Assembly: GCA_036555745.1 (NCBI GenBank)
Contig: DATBKV010000124.1
Location: 1 to 22,293, forward strand
Reading direction: 5' to 3'
From: VAZQ01 sp036555745
GTDB taxonomy: Bacteria; Pseudomonadota; Alphaproteobacteria; Rhizobiales; Xanthobacteraceae
DNA: 22,293 nt
The number at the start of each line of letters is the position of its first letter. Position 1 is the stretch's first letter. Of this stretch, positions 6,505-15,039 are shown piece by piece. A model generated the notes under the pieces. The model saw only the letters and a list, made by a program, of their open reading frames with translations, searched no databases and was not told the origin of the DNA. Position numbers and translations under genes: made by a program.

Positions 6505-6922
6505 GGGGTGTTTCCTCCTTATGTGTGCTGCGTAGGCAATTCTCTCCGTGTGCCGGAGTTCCGTACGCACGGGTGGTAGCTCGCCTAAGAGTAGCCCAGA
6601 AGCCCGCCAAGTCTTGGCCCGCTGCCGTGACCGACGCGGCAGCGACGCGCCAAAAATAATTCCGGAATGTCAAACAAGCGCCGACACGGGGGGCGGCTCA
6701 GTGGCTCATCAAGAAGTGGCAAAGCGGCAATTCCGACCATTGGTCTGGCCCGCAATCAGTATCCGCCTCGCCATCACTGAACATTGGCTGGGCGGTCGGA
6801 TAGACTTGAACAGGGCGGCTATCGCCAACAGGGCGGCTATCGCGGCAGCTGCTGGCACTCACGCCCCGGAACGCTTACCTGTCCGGAATGTTCAGCCCTT
6901 GGGGCGAGAAGGACCGACAGGA
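6505..6922. other. Divergent intergenic region between two small exported-protein genes
   Basis: This 418-bp gap separates the PAYGY gene (minus) from the 76-aa gene (plus). It contains an 8-bp hairpin CGCTGCCG / CGGCAGCG (6620-6627, 6637-6644) and an 18-bp-period direct repeat at 6809-6843. I see no confident promoter. A short plus frame through the repeat reads QGGYRQQGGYRGSCW and may be the remnant of another small secreted protein. Confidence 0.5.
6809..6843. repeat. Tandem 18-bp-period direct repeat
   Basis: AACAGGGCGGCTATCGC occurs at 6809-6825 and again at 6827-6843, 17 identical bases with period 18. One plus frame reads it as Gln-Gly-Gly-Tyr-Arg repeats. Confidence 0.8.
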
Positions 6923-7153
6923 ATGCGAGCCTATCACCGACAGTTTGCTCTCGTGATCGCAGCGATCATGGCGACGACATCCGCTGTCATGCCCGCGGAC
7001 GCGCGCGCAAAAAAGAAGCAAAGCCAGTACCAACAGTATCAAGCTCAGACCCCGTCACTTGACGGCCGCATCACCGGTCGCACGCGCACCTGCGGATTCG
7101 ACAGCCTCCAATACGACGGCTACGGGGTCCCGTACGGGCCGTATTGCCACTGA
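6923..7153 (+). CDS. Small exported protein with conserved CGFD...GPYCH C terminus (76 aa)
   Basis: ATG 6923 has AAGGA 9 bp upstream. Residues 1-28 form a signal peptide (basic MRAYHRQ, hydrophobic core FALVIAAIMATTSAVM, then ADA). A Lys/Gln-rich linker follows (KKKQSQYQQYQAQ), then SLDGRITGRTRTCGFDSLQY and the end GVPYGPYCH. I recognise the RTCGFD/GxPxGPYCH tail as a recurrent small hypothetical protein of Rhizobiales; the two cysteines could form a disulfide in the periplasm. Function unknown. Confidence 0.7.
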   Translation: MRAYHRQFALVIAAIMATTSAVMPADARAKKKQSQYQQYQAQTPSLDGRITGRTRTCGFDSLQYDGYGVPYGPYCH

Positions 7154-7388
7154 GCCGCCGCCGCCTGCCGCAAGCCCCGTCTTGGGGCGCAGCGTGCAAA
7201 CGGCACGTACTTGCGCGCGCACCGACTTGCGCGGGCGCCGGCGCCGGCGCACGCGGTTTGCAGCGCGGCGATGTGTCGAGCCGCGGCGGTTAAACGTCGC
7301 ACCCGAGTGTGTTCTGCATCACAGACCGACGCGGTGCGATTTCGTATGCCTCATAGCCGGATACCTCGCTTGAACGGAGGCATGCGCC

Positions 7389-7511
7389 ATGGTCGGGACC
7401 TGGGATTGGATTCTGATCTATTCAATTCTGTTCCTGCTCGCTGGAATGCTTGTCGGCTACGAGCACAAGTCCGACGACCATCGTCACGACCGGGCACGGC
7501 GCCGGCGCTGA
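7389..7511 (+). CDS. Small single-pass membrane protein (40 aa)
   Basis: ATG 7389 is preceded at 8 bp by GGAGG (7376-7380). The 40-residue product starts MVGTWDWILIYSILFLLAGM, a single transmembrane helix, followed by a short His/Asp/Arg-rich cytosol-like tail (HKSDDHRHDRARRRR) and TGA 7509-7511. It resembles other tiny membrane proteins; no partner or role is evident. The strong ribosome site and membrane-helix composition argue for a real gene. It lies 235 bp after the 76-aa gene, with no coding sequence I can support between. Confidence 0.6.
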   Translation: MVGTWDWILIYSILFLLAGMLVGYEHKSDDHRHDRARRRR

Positions 7512-7529
7512 CAGGCGGCAGGCATGCTA

Positions 7530-7578
7530 GCGCATGTCCCGGAAAAGTGGGCGCCGGTTTTCCGATGAGGACATGCGC
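7530..7578. repeat. Palindromic Rhizobiales-type extragenic repeat
   Basis: GCGCATGTCC (7530-7539) pairs exactly with GGACATGCGC (7569-7578), and GGAAAA (7541-7546) with TTTTCC (7558-7563). The phrase CATGTCCCGGAAAAGTG followed by a CGGTTTTCCGA segment resembles the abundant palindromic repeats between genes in Bradyrhizobium, Rhizobium and relatives. It sits just past the last plus-strand small gene and about 50 bp after the stop of the minus-strand Bug gene, so it may add termination to both. Confidence 0.75.
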
Positions 7579-7625
7579 AACATCAAAACATCTGGAGCTC
7601 GAGCGCAGATTCGGCGAGAGGCCCC

Positions 7626-8618
7626 TTACTGCTTGGGAATGCCGGCGCGCTCAATCACCGCCGCCCATTTGGCGATGTCGGCTTTAAGCCGCGCCTTCAA
7701 CTCTTCCGGGGTGCTGGCCTTGGCCTCGATCCCGAGGTCGGCATAGCGCTGCTTCACCTCGGGTATCGCGACGATCTCATGGACGGTCTTGTTCAACAAA
7801 TTGATGATGTCCGCAGGCGTGCCGACTGGGGCGAACAGCCCGTTCCATGATGTCACCTCGTAGCCGGCGACTCCGGCTTCTGCGACGGTCGGCACGTCGG
7901 CCAGGAACGGCGAGCGGCGCGGCCCGGTGGTGGCCACCGCCCGCATCTTCTTCTCCTGCAGCGTCGGTTTCATCGGGGCGTAGAAGTCGACCATCAGTTG
8001 GACGTCGTTGCGCAGCAGGGCCACGATCACGTCGGGCGTGCCGCGGTAGGGAATGATCTGGAAGTTGAGCCCGGCGGAAGATTTGAGCAGCTCGGCGGCG
8101 AGGTTCTGCGTGCCGCCGACATTGATGGTGCCGACGTTGAGCTTGCCGGGCTGCGCGCGCGCCTTCTGGATGAACTCGGCGAGCGTCTTGAACTCGGAAT
8201 CGATATTGGTGGCGAAGATGAGATCGAACGAGCCGATGGTCGAGATGGTGGCGAACTCCTTCACCGGATCGAACGGCAGCGCCTTGTAGATGGCGGCGCT
8301 GATCGCAGTGCCGTTCGTCACCAGCCCGAGGGTGTAGCCGTCGGGCGCCTGCGAGAGCACGGCGCGGGCGGCTGCGATGCCGCCCGGTCCGGGCTGATTT
8401 TCCACCACGAACCGCTGGCCGAGCTTGTCGCCGAGCTTCTCCGCTGCGATGCGCGAGGTGATGTCGGCGACGCCCGCCGCGGCGAAAGGCAGGACGAACC
8501 GGACCGGACGGCTGGGATAGGCCTGCTGGGCCAGCGCGCGACCCGGAAGCATCCCAGCCGCCGCGGCGGCGGCGAGCGCGTTTGAAAACTGCCGTCGCGT
8601 CACGCGATCCTTGATCAT
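7626..8618 (-). CDS. Bug-family (TctC-like) tripartite tricarboxylate transporter binding protein
   Basis: A 330-residue periplasmic receptor. ATG 8618 is preceded by GAGGAGGG. The N terminus RVTRRQFSNALAAAAAAG has a twin-arginine motif and ends in ALA before QQAYPSRPVRFVLPF, the canonical mature Bug start. Further family marks are ENQPGPGGIAAARAV, PDGYTLGLV, YRGTPDVIVALL and VPTVAEAGVAGYEV. Bug proteins bind small organic acids, amides or aromatics for TctAB permeases, but no tctA/tctB lies in the window, so this is an orphan receptor as is common in this family. It is the last gene of a minus-strand run after an SsuABC-like transporter (136 bp gap) and may bind the same or a related ligand. 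The ligand is unknown. Confidence 0.92.
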   Translation of the reverse strand: MIKDRVTRRQFSNALAAAAAAGMLPGRALAQQAYPSRPVRFVLPFAAAGVADITSRIAAEKLGDKLGQRFVVENQPGPGGIAAARAVLSQAPDGYTLGLVTNGTAISAAIYKALPFDPVKEFATISTIGSFDLIFATNIDSEFKTLAEFIQKARAQPGKLNVGTINVGGTQNLAAELLKSSAGLNFQIIPYRGTPDVIVALLRNDVQLMVDFYAPMKPTLQEKKMRAVATTGPRRSPFLADVPTVAEAGVAGYEVTSWNGLFAPVGTPADIINLLNKTVHEIVAIPEVKQRYADLGIEAKASTPEELKARLKADIAKWAAVIERAGIPKQ

Positions 8619-8754
8619 GTTCGCCTTTCCCTCCTCTACCGCTCGTTGCGCCGAGGCAGCGCTCGCGGTCCTCGGCGGCCATGCTGGATCAAGCACGGCC
8701 GCGAGCGGCGCGCAACACGGTTGCGTGCACGCGGCACGCGGTGACGACGCAACG

Positions 8755-9531
8755 TCACAGTTTCTCCTCGATCACGCTCAGCCGAACGTCGTCCTCGATC
8801 AACCGCCAGATGTGATCGACGTAGCGCACGAATTCAGCCGTGCGCTTGATCGCGAGCGCACGCGGACGCGGCAACGCAATCGCGACGCTCTCCAGGAGCC
8901 GGCCCGGCCGGCGGGCAAAGACAAGCACGCGGTCGGAGAGGAAGACTGCCTCGTCGATCTGATGGGTCACGAACAGCACGGTCTTGCGCCCTTCTTCCCA
9001 GATGCGCATCAGCTCGGTCTGCATGATTTCGCGGGTCTGCGCATCGAGCGAGGAAAACGGCTCGTCCATCAGCAGAATTTCGGGGTCGATCGCGAGCGCG
9101 CGCGCGAGATTGACGCGCTGGCGCATGCCGCCGGAGAGCTGGCGCGGATGATAGTTCTCGAAGCCCTCGAGCCCGACGAGCTTCAAGAGCTCCAGCGTGC
9201 GCTGGCGCTCGGCGGGACCGACCCGGCCGGCGATCTCGCGGCCGATGATCGCATTCGCGAATACGGTGCGCCAGGGAAGCAGATTGTCGGTCTGGAACAC
9301 GAAGCCGCGGTCGCCACCGGGACCGCGCACCGCGCGGCCGTCGAGCACCACCTCGCCCGCGGACGCGGGCTCGAGCCCTGCCACGATACGCAGGAAGGTG
9401 GTCTTGCCGCACCCGGAAGGGCCGACCACCGAGATGAATTCTCCGCGCGCGACCGAAAGCTCGATCGCCTGCAGCGCCTGCAGGTCGCCGAACACCTTGC
9501 TGAGACCGCTGATTTCGAGCTTCGATATCAC
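8755..9531 (-). CDS. ABC transporter ATP-binding protein (SsuB/TauB/NrtD-like)
   Basis: A 258-residue cytosolic ATPase. Walker A GPSGCGKTT (37-45), Q-loop Q80, signature LSGGMRQR (132-139), Walker B ILLMDEP (152-158) and H-loop VTHQ are intact. The sequence around DNLLPWRTV is typical of the nitrate/sulfonate/taurine subfamily. The start is GTG 9531, 7 bp after the permease stop, so translation is probably coupled. It energises the permease at 9539-10405. The subfamily imports small anionic or N-/S-containing organics and pyrimidine precursors; the neighbouring amidohydrolase-type enzymes favour a nitrogenous substrate here. Confidence 0.93.
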   Translation of the reverse strand: MISKLEISGLSKVFGDLQALQAIELSVARGEFISVVGPSGCGKTTFLRIVAGLEPASAGEVVLDGRAVRGPGGDRGFVFQTDNLLPWRTVFANAIIGREIAGRVGPAERQRTLELLKLVGLEGFENYHPRQLSGGMRQRVNLARALAIDPEILLMDEPFSSLDAQTREIMQTELMRIWEEGRKTVLFVTHQIDEAVFLSDRVLVFARRPGRLLESVAIALPRPRALAIKRTAEFVRYVDHIWRLIEDDVRLSVIEEKL

Positions 9532-9538
9532 GAGGCTG

Positions 9539-10405
9539 CTAGTCCTTGGTCCAGGGCACGAGCCGACCCTCCAGCCAGCCGAAGCCGGCGGTCAGGATGA
9601 TGCCGGCGGCGGCGAGCACAACCACGCCGGCAAACAGGTTGGGCATGTTGAAGGAGTCGGCCGATTGCGAGATCAGCTGGCCGAGACCGGCGCGCGCGCC
9701 GAACAGCTCCGCCACCACCACCCCGATCAGGCCGCGGCCGATGCCGAGCTTCAATCCGGCGAGGATGAACGGCACCGCCGACGGCAGCGACACCTTGAAG
9801 AAGATCTGCCGGGGCGTAGCCCCGAACGAGCGCAGCATCTCGATCAGGCGCTCGCTGGTCGTGCGCAGGCCCGCCTCGGTGTTGATGGTGACCGGAAACA
9901 GCACCAGGAAGACGACCACCAACACCTTCGACCAAATGCCGATGCCGAGCCAGAGAATGAACAGGGGCGCGAGCGCAATGGTCGGCGTAGCGTAGAGCCC
10001 GGAGATCCACGGCTGCAACATCCGCTTCATCATCGCGCTTTCCGCCATGGCGAAGCCGATGATCACGCCCAGAATGCTCGCGATCAGGTAGCCGAGCGCA
10101 AACTCGATGGCGCTGATCGAGAGGTGGCGCCACAGCTCCCCGGTTTTCGCCAGCGCCACGATCGCTGCGAAGATCTGCGAGGGGGCGGCAAGAAAGAGCG
10201 CGTTGGTGACGAGAAAGCGGCTGATGACCTCCCACAGCAGTAGCCCGGCCGCGACCGAAAGAATGCCCGCGAAGTAGAGCCGCGAGCGGGCGGCTTGTGC
10301 GTCGCGCGGCCGAGCGACCGGCCGTTGCGCCGCTTGCGCAACACGCTCGCTGCGCTCCCCTTCGACCGCGGGGACCGCAAGCTCGGCGCGACTGCTCTCC
10401 TGCAC
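9539..10405 (-). CDS. ABC transporter permease (SsuC/TauC-like)
   Basis: A 288-residue inner-membrane permease with about six hydrophobic segments. The binding-protein-dependent transport EAA loop reads LRSFGATPRQIFFKVSLPSAVPFILAGLKLGIGRG. Conserved subfamily phrases are LWEVISR, ATPTIALAPLFILWLGIG and GLGQLI. The N terminus is a charged Arg/Ala/Glu-rich extension of about 40 residues, so the true start is uncertain: GTG 10405 has a GGGGGA stretch upstream, but a later start would still cover the membrane domain. It lies between the binding protein (97 bp upstream) and the ATPase (7 bp downstream). Confidence 0.92.
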   Translation of the reverse strand: MQESSRAELAVPAVEGERSERVAQAAQRPVARPRDAQAARSRLYFAGILSVAAGLLLWEVISRFLVTNALFLAAPSQIFAAIVALAKTGELWRHLSISAIEFALGYLIASILGVIIGFAMAESAMMKRMLQPWISGLYATPTIALAPLFILWLGIGIWSKVLVVVFLVLFPVTINTEAGLRTTSERLIEMLRSFGATPRQIFFKVSLPSAVPFILAGLKLGIGRGLIGVVVAELFGARAGLGQLISQSADSFNMPNLFAGVVVLAAAGIILTAGFGWLEGRLVPWTKD

Positions 10406-10426
10406 GCGCTATCCCCCACCGCGCCG

Positions 10427-10446
10427 CTCCCCCGCAGGAAGGGGAG
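10427..10446. repeat. Small GC hairpin between the binding-protein and permease genes
   Basis: CTCCCC (10427-10432) pairs with GGGGAG (10441-10446) around an 8-nt loop. It lies in the 97-bp gap between the binding-protein stop and the permease start and resembles short extragenic palindromes common in this group. It could adjust relative transcript levels in the operon, which is inference only. Confidence 0.4.
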
Positions 10447-10502
10447 AACGAGATCGAATCTGCCGCTCGCGCCGGTGCCGCTTCACGCGCTTGCGCTCGC
10501 GC

Positions 10503-11474
10503 TCAATCCTTCAACTGCGTCACGCCCGGCAGGATGAAACGCTCGACGTCGGTCGGACCTTCGACGTCGCCCAGACCCTTGAGCGCCTGGATGAGCGCGC
10601 TCATCTTGGTCTTCGAGACCCTGCCGGTGACCTCGAAGAAATGGTTCTTGTGCAGGAAATCGTACGACTTGGCGACATCGTCCTCTTTGAGCTTGCTCGC
10701 GTCGACCATGATCTTGATGGCCGCGGCGCGATTCTGCGGATCCGCGAACCAGGCCATGCTCTTGTTGTGGACGGAGAGCACCTTTGCGAGCGTCGTCGCG
10801 TGCGCGGCCGCCCAGGCGCGCCCGACCACCGCGCCGGCGAATGGCAACTCCGGCGCGTAGTCGATGGTGAGGCCGAGATTGGTGAAGCCCGCGGATTCGG
10901 CATAGAAATTGAACGGGGGAAGCAGGATCGCGGCATCGACCGCGCCCGACTGCAGCGCCGAGAAGCGCGCGGAGGTAGCGCCGGCGAACACGGTATCGTA
11001 GTCGGCGGGCTTCACGCCGTGGGGACCGGCCATGCGCTCGAGATAGATGCGGGTGATGTCCTTGGGCCCCCCGATCGAGATGGTCTTGCCCTTGAGATCA
11101 GCCCAGGTCTTGATTGCGGGCTTCGCCAGCAGCGCGTAGGGCGGAGCCTGCATCTCAATCCGCACGATCGCGATCGGCGAGCCCTTGTCGATGGCGCGGA
11201 TAGGATCGGCGAGTCCGGTCGACAGCGCGAGATCGAGCGAGCCGCCGGTGAGCTGCTGCACCAGCGCCGCGCTCGACTGGATGAAGACGAGATCGGGCTT
11301 CAAGTCCGCGGCGGCGTAATAGCCTTGGGTCAGGCCGATATAGACCGGCCAGTGGGTGGACGAGACCGCGCCGACCATACCCACCGTCACCGTTTCGGCC
11401 CTCGCAACCGGCGCGGCGACGATAGCCGCGCCCGCGAGCAGCGCTCCGCATACAGTTCTCATGAGTCGGCTCAT
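10503..11474 (-). CDS. ABC transporter substrate-binding protein (SsuA/NMT1-like)
   Basis: A 323-residue periplasmic binding protein. It opens MSRLMRTVCGALLAGAAIVA, a Sec signal with cleavage near ARA/ET. The mature part has family features: THWPVYIGLTQGYY, SSAALVQQLTGGSLDLALSTG, WADLKGKTISIGGP and FSALQSGAVDAAILLPP. ATG 11474 is chosen for AAGGAG 7 bp upstream; an in-frame ATG at 11495 overlaps the stop of the preceding gene (ATGA) and may couple translation. It delivers ligand to the permease and ATPase downstream. No residue visible here identifies the ligand. Confidence 0.92.
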   Translation of the reverse strand: MSRLMRTVCGALLAGAAIVAAPVARAETVTVGMVGAVSSTHWPVYIGLTQGYYAAADLKPDLVFIQSSAALVQQLTGGSLDLALSTGLADPIRAIDKGSPIAIVRIEMQAPPYALLAKPAIKTWADLKGKTISIGGPKDITRIYLERMAGPHGVKPADYDTVFAGATSARFSALQSGAVDAAILLPPFNFYAESAGFTNLGLTIDYAPELPFAGAVVGRAWAAAHATTLAKVLSVHNKSMAWFADPQNRAAAIKIMVDASKLKEDDVAKSYDFLHKNHFFEVTGRVSKTKMSALIQALKGLGDVEGPTDVERFILPGVTQLKD

Positions 11475-11491
11475 GCGTTTCTCCTTGATCC

Positions 11492-12376
11492 TCATTGCAC
11501 CTTGCTCTGCGCGCGATAGTGCCGCGCGATCTCCACCCCGGTCGCCTTCCAGACCCGCGCGTGCCGGCAGATATAGGCGAGCGCGGCGTCGAACGCGTCG
11601 ATGCGATGCGGCACACCCGTGAGATAGGGATGCAGCGCGATCGCCATGACGCGTCCGGACTCCGCGCCTTCGCGATAGAGCACGTCGAACTGCCGGCAGA
11701 TCATGTCGCGGAATTCGTCGGCGGTGCGATGCGCGCGCTCGAAGACCGGCTTGTCGTTGATCTCGTGACTGTAGGGCACGGACACGAGATGCCGTCCGTC
11801 TTCAAGCTTCATGGCGTAAGGCTGGTCGTCATTGGTCCAATCACAGACATATTCGCAGCCTTCCGCCGCCAGGAGATCGAGCGTATTCCAGGTCTCCTGC
11901 AGCCCCGAGCCCAGCCAGCCCACCGGCCGCGCGCCCGCGGCCTTGGCGATGGTCGCGAGTGCGCGCTGGATGATCCCCGCCTCCTCGTCCGCGGGCGCCT
12001 CGTTGAGGCGACGCGTGTTGCTTTCGCAGTGGCCCATCCACTCCCAACCGCGCGCCTTGCCCTCCTCGATGATCTCAGGATGGTGGGCGCACAGATCGCT
12101 GTTGAGCGCGACGGTGGCGCGGATGCCATGGCGGTCGAGCACTTGCATGAGGCGGAAAACACCCACCCGGTTGCCGTAGTCGCGCGCGGACCATGATGGA
12201 ATGTCGGGCACCGGCGTGCCGGGGCCGCCCGAGCCGGCCGGCACCTTCTCCATCAGCGAGAAGAACTCGATATTCGGAATCACCCACAGCGCGACGTGCG
12301 CGCCGTCGGGCCAAGTCAGGCGCGGGCGGCGGGTGATCGGCGAATAGGCAAACGGGCCATAATGCGAAGGCTTCAT
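11492..12376 (-). CDS. PuuE-like polysaccharide-deacetylase-fold hydrolase
   Basis: A 294-residue cytosolic protein of the NodB/polysaccharide deacetylase superfamily, closest in motifs to PuuE-type allantoinases: WPDGAHVALWVIPNIE (22-37), DYGNRVGVFRL (66-76), ATVALNSDLCAHHPEIIEEGKARGWEWMGH (to H116), GWLGSG and CDWTNDDQPY. The canonical metal-binding Asp of chitin-type deacetylases is replaced around N35-E37, as I recall for the PuuE group. PuuE hydrolyses the amide ring of allantoin. Here the real substrate is probably a small cyclic or linear amide, not a glycan; no signal peptide is present. It starts 7 bp after the isochorismatase-like gene and its TGA overlaps an ATG of the binding-protein gene, so it is a firm operon member. 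Confidence 0.85.
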   Translation of the reverse strand: MKPSHYGPFAYSPITRRPRLTWPDGAHVALWVIPNIEFFSLMEKVPAGSGGPGTPVPDIPSWSARDYGNRVGVFRLMQVLDRHGIRATVALNSDLCAHHPEIIEEGKARGWEWMGHCESNTRRLNEAPADEEAGIIQRALATIAKAAGARPVGWLGSGLQETWNTLDLLAAEGCEYVCDWTNDDQPYAMKLEDGRHLVSVPYSHEINDKPVFERAHRTADEFRDMICRQFDVLYREGAESGRVMAIALHPYLTGVPHRIDAFDAALAYICRHARVWKATGVEIARHYRAQSKVQ

Positions 12377-12383
12377 GCGCGCA

Positions 12384-13088
12384 TCAACTCGCTTTCCGCA
12401 CCGCCATTCCGTCGAGGTGCGCGGTCACCTCGTCGACATGCATGACGTCCGTGTATTTGTGGTGCAGGTCGAACAGATTGACCTTGTGCGAGAGAATGCT
12501 GCGATCGAAGCAGCACTCCTCCACCAGGACCACGTGGTAGCCGTGGGAATAGGCGTCGACCGCGGTGGCGCGCACGCAGCCGGAGGTGCTTTCGCCGCAG
12601 ATGATCAACGTGCGCACTCCGAGTTGGGTGAGATGGGCGATGAGCGGCGTGCCGAAGAACACGCTGGCGCGCTGTTTGGTGATGATCACGTCCTGCGGCT
12701 GCGGCTTGAACTCGGGCCGGATGGCGTAGTCGGCGGGATCGACCGGCGGCTTGTTGCGCTTGGTCGCGGTCACCAGGCTCGGGCGGCTCTCCGCGCGCAC
12801 GTCGCCAGTTGAGTAGAACACCGGCAGGCCGGCGCCGCGCGCCGCCGCGAACAGGCGCTTGGTCGGCTCGATCGCGGCATAGGCATATTCGCCGCAGCTG
12901 TTGGGATGCGTCTTGGCGAGCTGCGCCGGCGGGCGCGCGCCGCCGCGATAGACCACGTCGTAGAGGTCGACCGCGAGCAGCGCCGGGCTCGGCCCGACGA
13001 ACACTTTGCGCCGGTAGCTGGAATAGACCTCCAGCACGTCCGGGGTGACGATGTCCTTCCAGCAATGATCCTCGAAGTCGTCGGTCAT
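12384..13088 (-). CDS. Isochorismatase-fold cysteine hydrolase (N-carbamoylsarcosine amidohydrolase-like)
   Basis: A 234-residue cytosolic amidohydrolase-type enzyme. The putative catalytic triad is D41 (LLAVDLYD), K138 (ITKQRASVF) and C171 (STSGCVRATAVDAYSHGY). The family includes N-carbamoylsarcosine amidase, ureidoacrylate hydrolase, nicotinamidase and isochorismatase; presence of the nucleophilic cysteine favours an amidase over a true isochorismatase. The N-terminal ~35 residues (DHCWKDIVTPDVLEVYSSYRR) extend before the core, as in CSHase-like members. ATG 13088 has GGGGAG 6 bp upstream. It is the first gene of the run down to 7626 and would act on the imported compound or on the product of the PuuE-like enzyme. 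Confidence 0.88.
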   Translation of the reverse strand: MTDDFEDHCWKDIVTPDVLEVYSSYRRKVFVGPSPALLAVDLYDVVYRGGARPPAQLAKTHPNSCGEYAYAAIEPTKRLFAAARGAGLPVFYSTGDVRAESRPSLVTATKRNKPPVDPADYAIRPEFKPQPQDVIITKQRASVFFGTPLIAHLTQLGVRTLIICGESTSGCVRATAVDAYSHGYHVVLVEECCFDRSILSHKVNLFDLHHKYTDVMHVDEVTAHLDGMAVRKAS

Positions 13089-13216
13089 GGCCGCTCCCCT
13101 CGCGAAGTTTTTGGCCGAGGCTTGATCGCAATCGCCAGCGAGCCTATCGGGGCACGCGGACGATGTACATGCAAGAGCCGTTCCGGATGTCCGGCGCGGT
13201 CACCTTGCCGCGCCGT

Positions 13217-14007
<791 letters not shown>

Positions 14008-14008
<1 letters not shown>

Positions 14009-15039
14009 CACGCCTCCTCGCGCAGCCGGTAGATCAGGCCGAACAGGAACGGCGCGCCGATGATTGCGGTCACCACCCCGAGCTTGAGCTCGGGCCGGAT
14101 CGGCAAGATGCGAACACCAATATCGGCGGCGAGCGTGAGCGCCGCGCCGCCCAATCCGCTCACCAGCAACAGCCGTCCCGGCCGATGCGCCACCAGCGGC
14201 CGCAGCAGATGCGGCATCACGAGCCCAACGAAAGCGATCGTTCCCGTTACGGCAACGGCGCTGCCGACCGCCAGTGCGGTCCCGGCGACAAGCTGCAGCC
14301 GCAGGCGGGCTAGATCGAAGCCCAGGCTCTGGGCGGTGTCCTCGCCGAGCGTCAACGCATCGAGCGCCGGCCCCGATAGGATGAGCAGCCCCCAGCCCAG
14401 CAGCATCAACGGCAGAACCAGCCACACGTAAGGCAGGCTGCGGTCGGCCAGCGAGCCCAGCAGCCAGAACACGATCTCGGTGACTGCATAAGGATTGGGC
14501 GAGAGGTTGAGCGCGAGCGCAGTCAGCGCGGCCGCGAAACTGTTGATGGCGACGCCGGCAAGGATGAGCGTCATCGTGCCGGCGCCGCGCCCGGCGAGCC
14601 CGTACAGCAGCACGGTGGCGGCCGCGGCGCCCGCGATGCCGCCAAGCGGCAGCGCCAGCGCGAAGGCGCCGGCCAAGCCGAAGTAGAATATCGCGACCGC
14701 GCCGAACGCGGCCGCGCCCGACACCCCGATGATGCCCGGCTCGGCCAGCGGATTGCGCAGCAACCCCTGCATGCCGGCCCCGGTAATGCCGAGACTGAAG
14801 CCGACAAAGCAGCCCAGCAGCGCACGCGGCAGCCGCAGCTCGACCAGCACCAGCGCGCCGAGGGTCTTGTTCCCGTTGGCGATGTCCGAGAGCGCCTGCG
14901 CCAAGTCGAGCGGCGCGTAACCCGTGGCGAGCGAAATGCACCAGAGGACGAGGACGAGAAGCGAGAGACAGACGAGCAGCAGAGCATGCGGCGGCGCCCA
15001 AGCGTGCTCCGCCGGCTCGAGCGCCGCGGCCGGCATCAT
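14008..15039 (-). CDS. FecCD/BtuC-family ABC transporter permease
   Basis: A 343-residue inner-membrane protein with about nine or ten hydrophobic segments. Signature phrases are LRLPRALLGCFVGFSLGITGAGMQGLLRNPLAEPGIIGVSGAA, VAVTGTIAFVGLVMPHLLR and the C-terminal ELKLGVVTAIIGAPFLFGLIYRLR. These are typical of the BtuC/FhuB/HmuU family. Its start ATG (15039, or 15036 directly after it) overlaps the TGA of the binding-protein gene and its own stop overlaps the ATPase start, giving a tight three-gene unit. It forms the channel for the metal chelate delivered by the BtuF-like protein. Confidence 0.92.

Noticed and set aside
6620..6644. Terminator hairpin CGCTGCCG/CGGCAGCG
   Set aside because: No T run and no gene ends nearby in either direction; kept only as a note in the intergenic description.
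5615..6673. Minus-strand frame running through tRNA-Thr and the PAYGY gene region
   Set aside because: It contains the translated tRNA (SSVVEQRFCKPLVGSSNLSPGT-type shadow) and lacks a coherent domain.
10491..11519. Long plus-strand open frame opposite the SsuA-like gene
   Set aside because: Arg/Asp/Gly-rich shadow translation typical of GC-rich complement; the minus frame has signal peptide and binding-protein motifs.
14009..15001. Apparent fusion of the ABC ATPase with an upstream Arg/Ala-rich region in one frame
   Set aside because: The upstream part is an alternate frame of the permease gene; the ATPase starts at ATG 14008 overlapping the permease stop.
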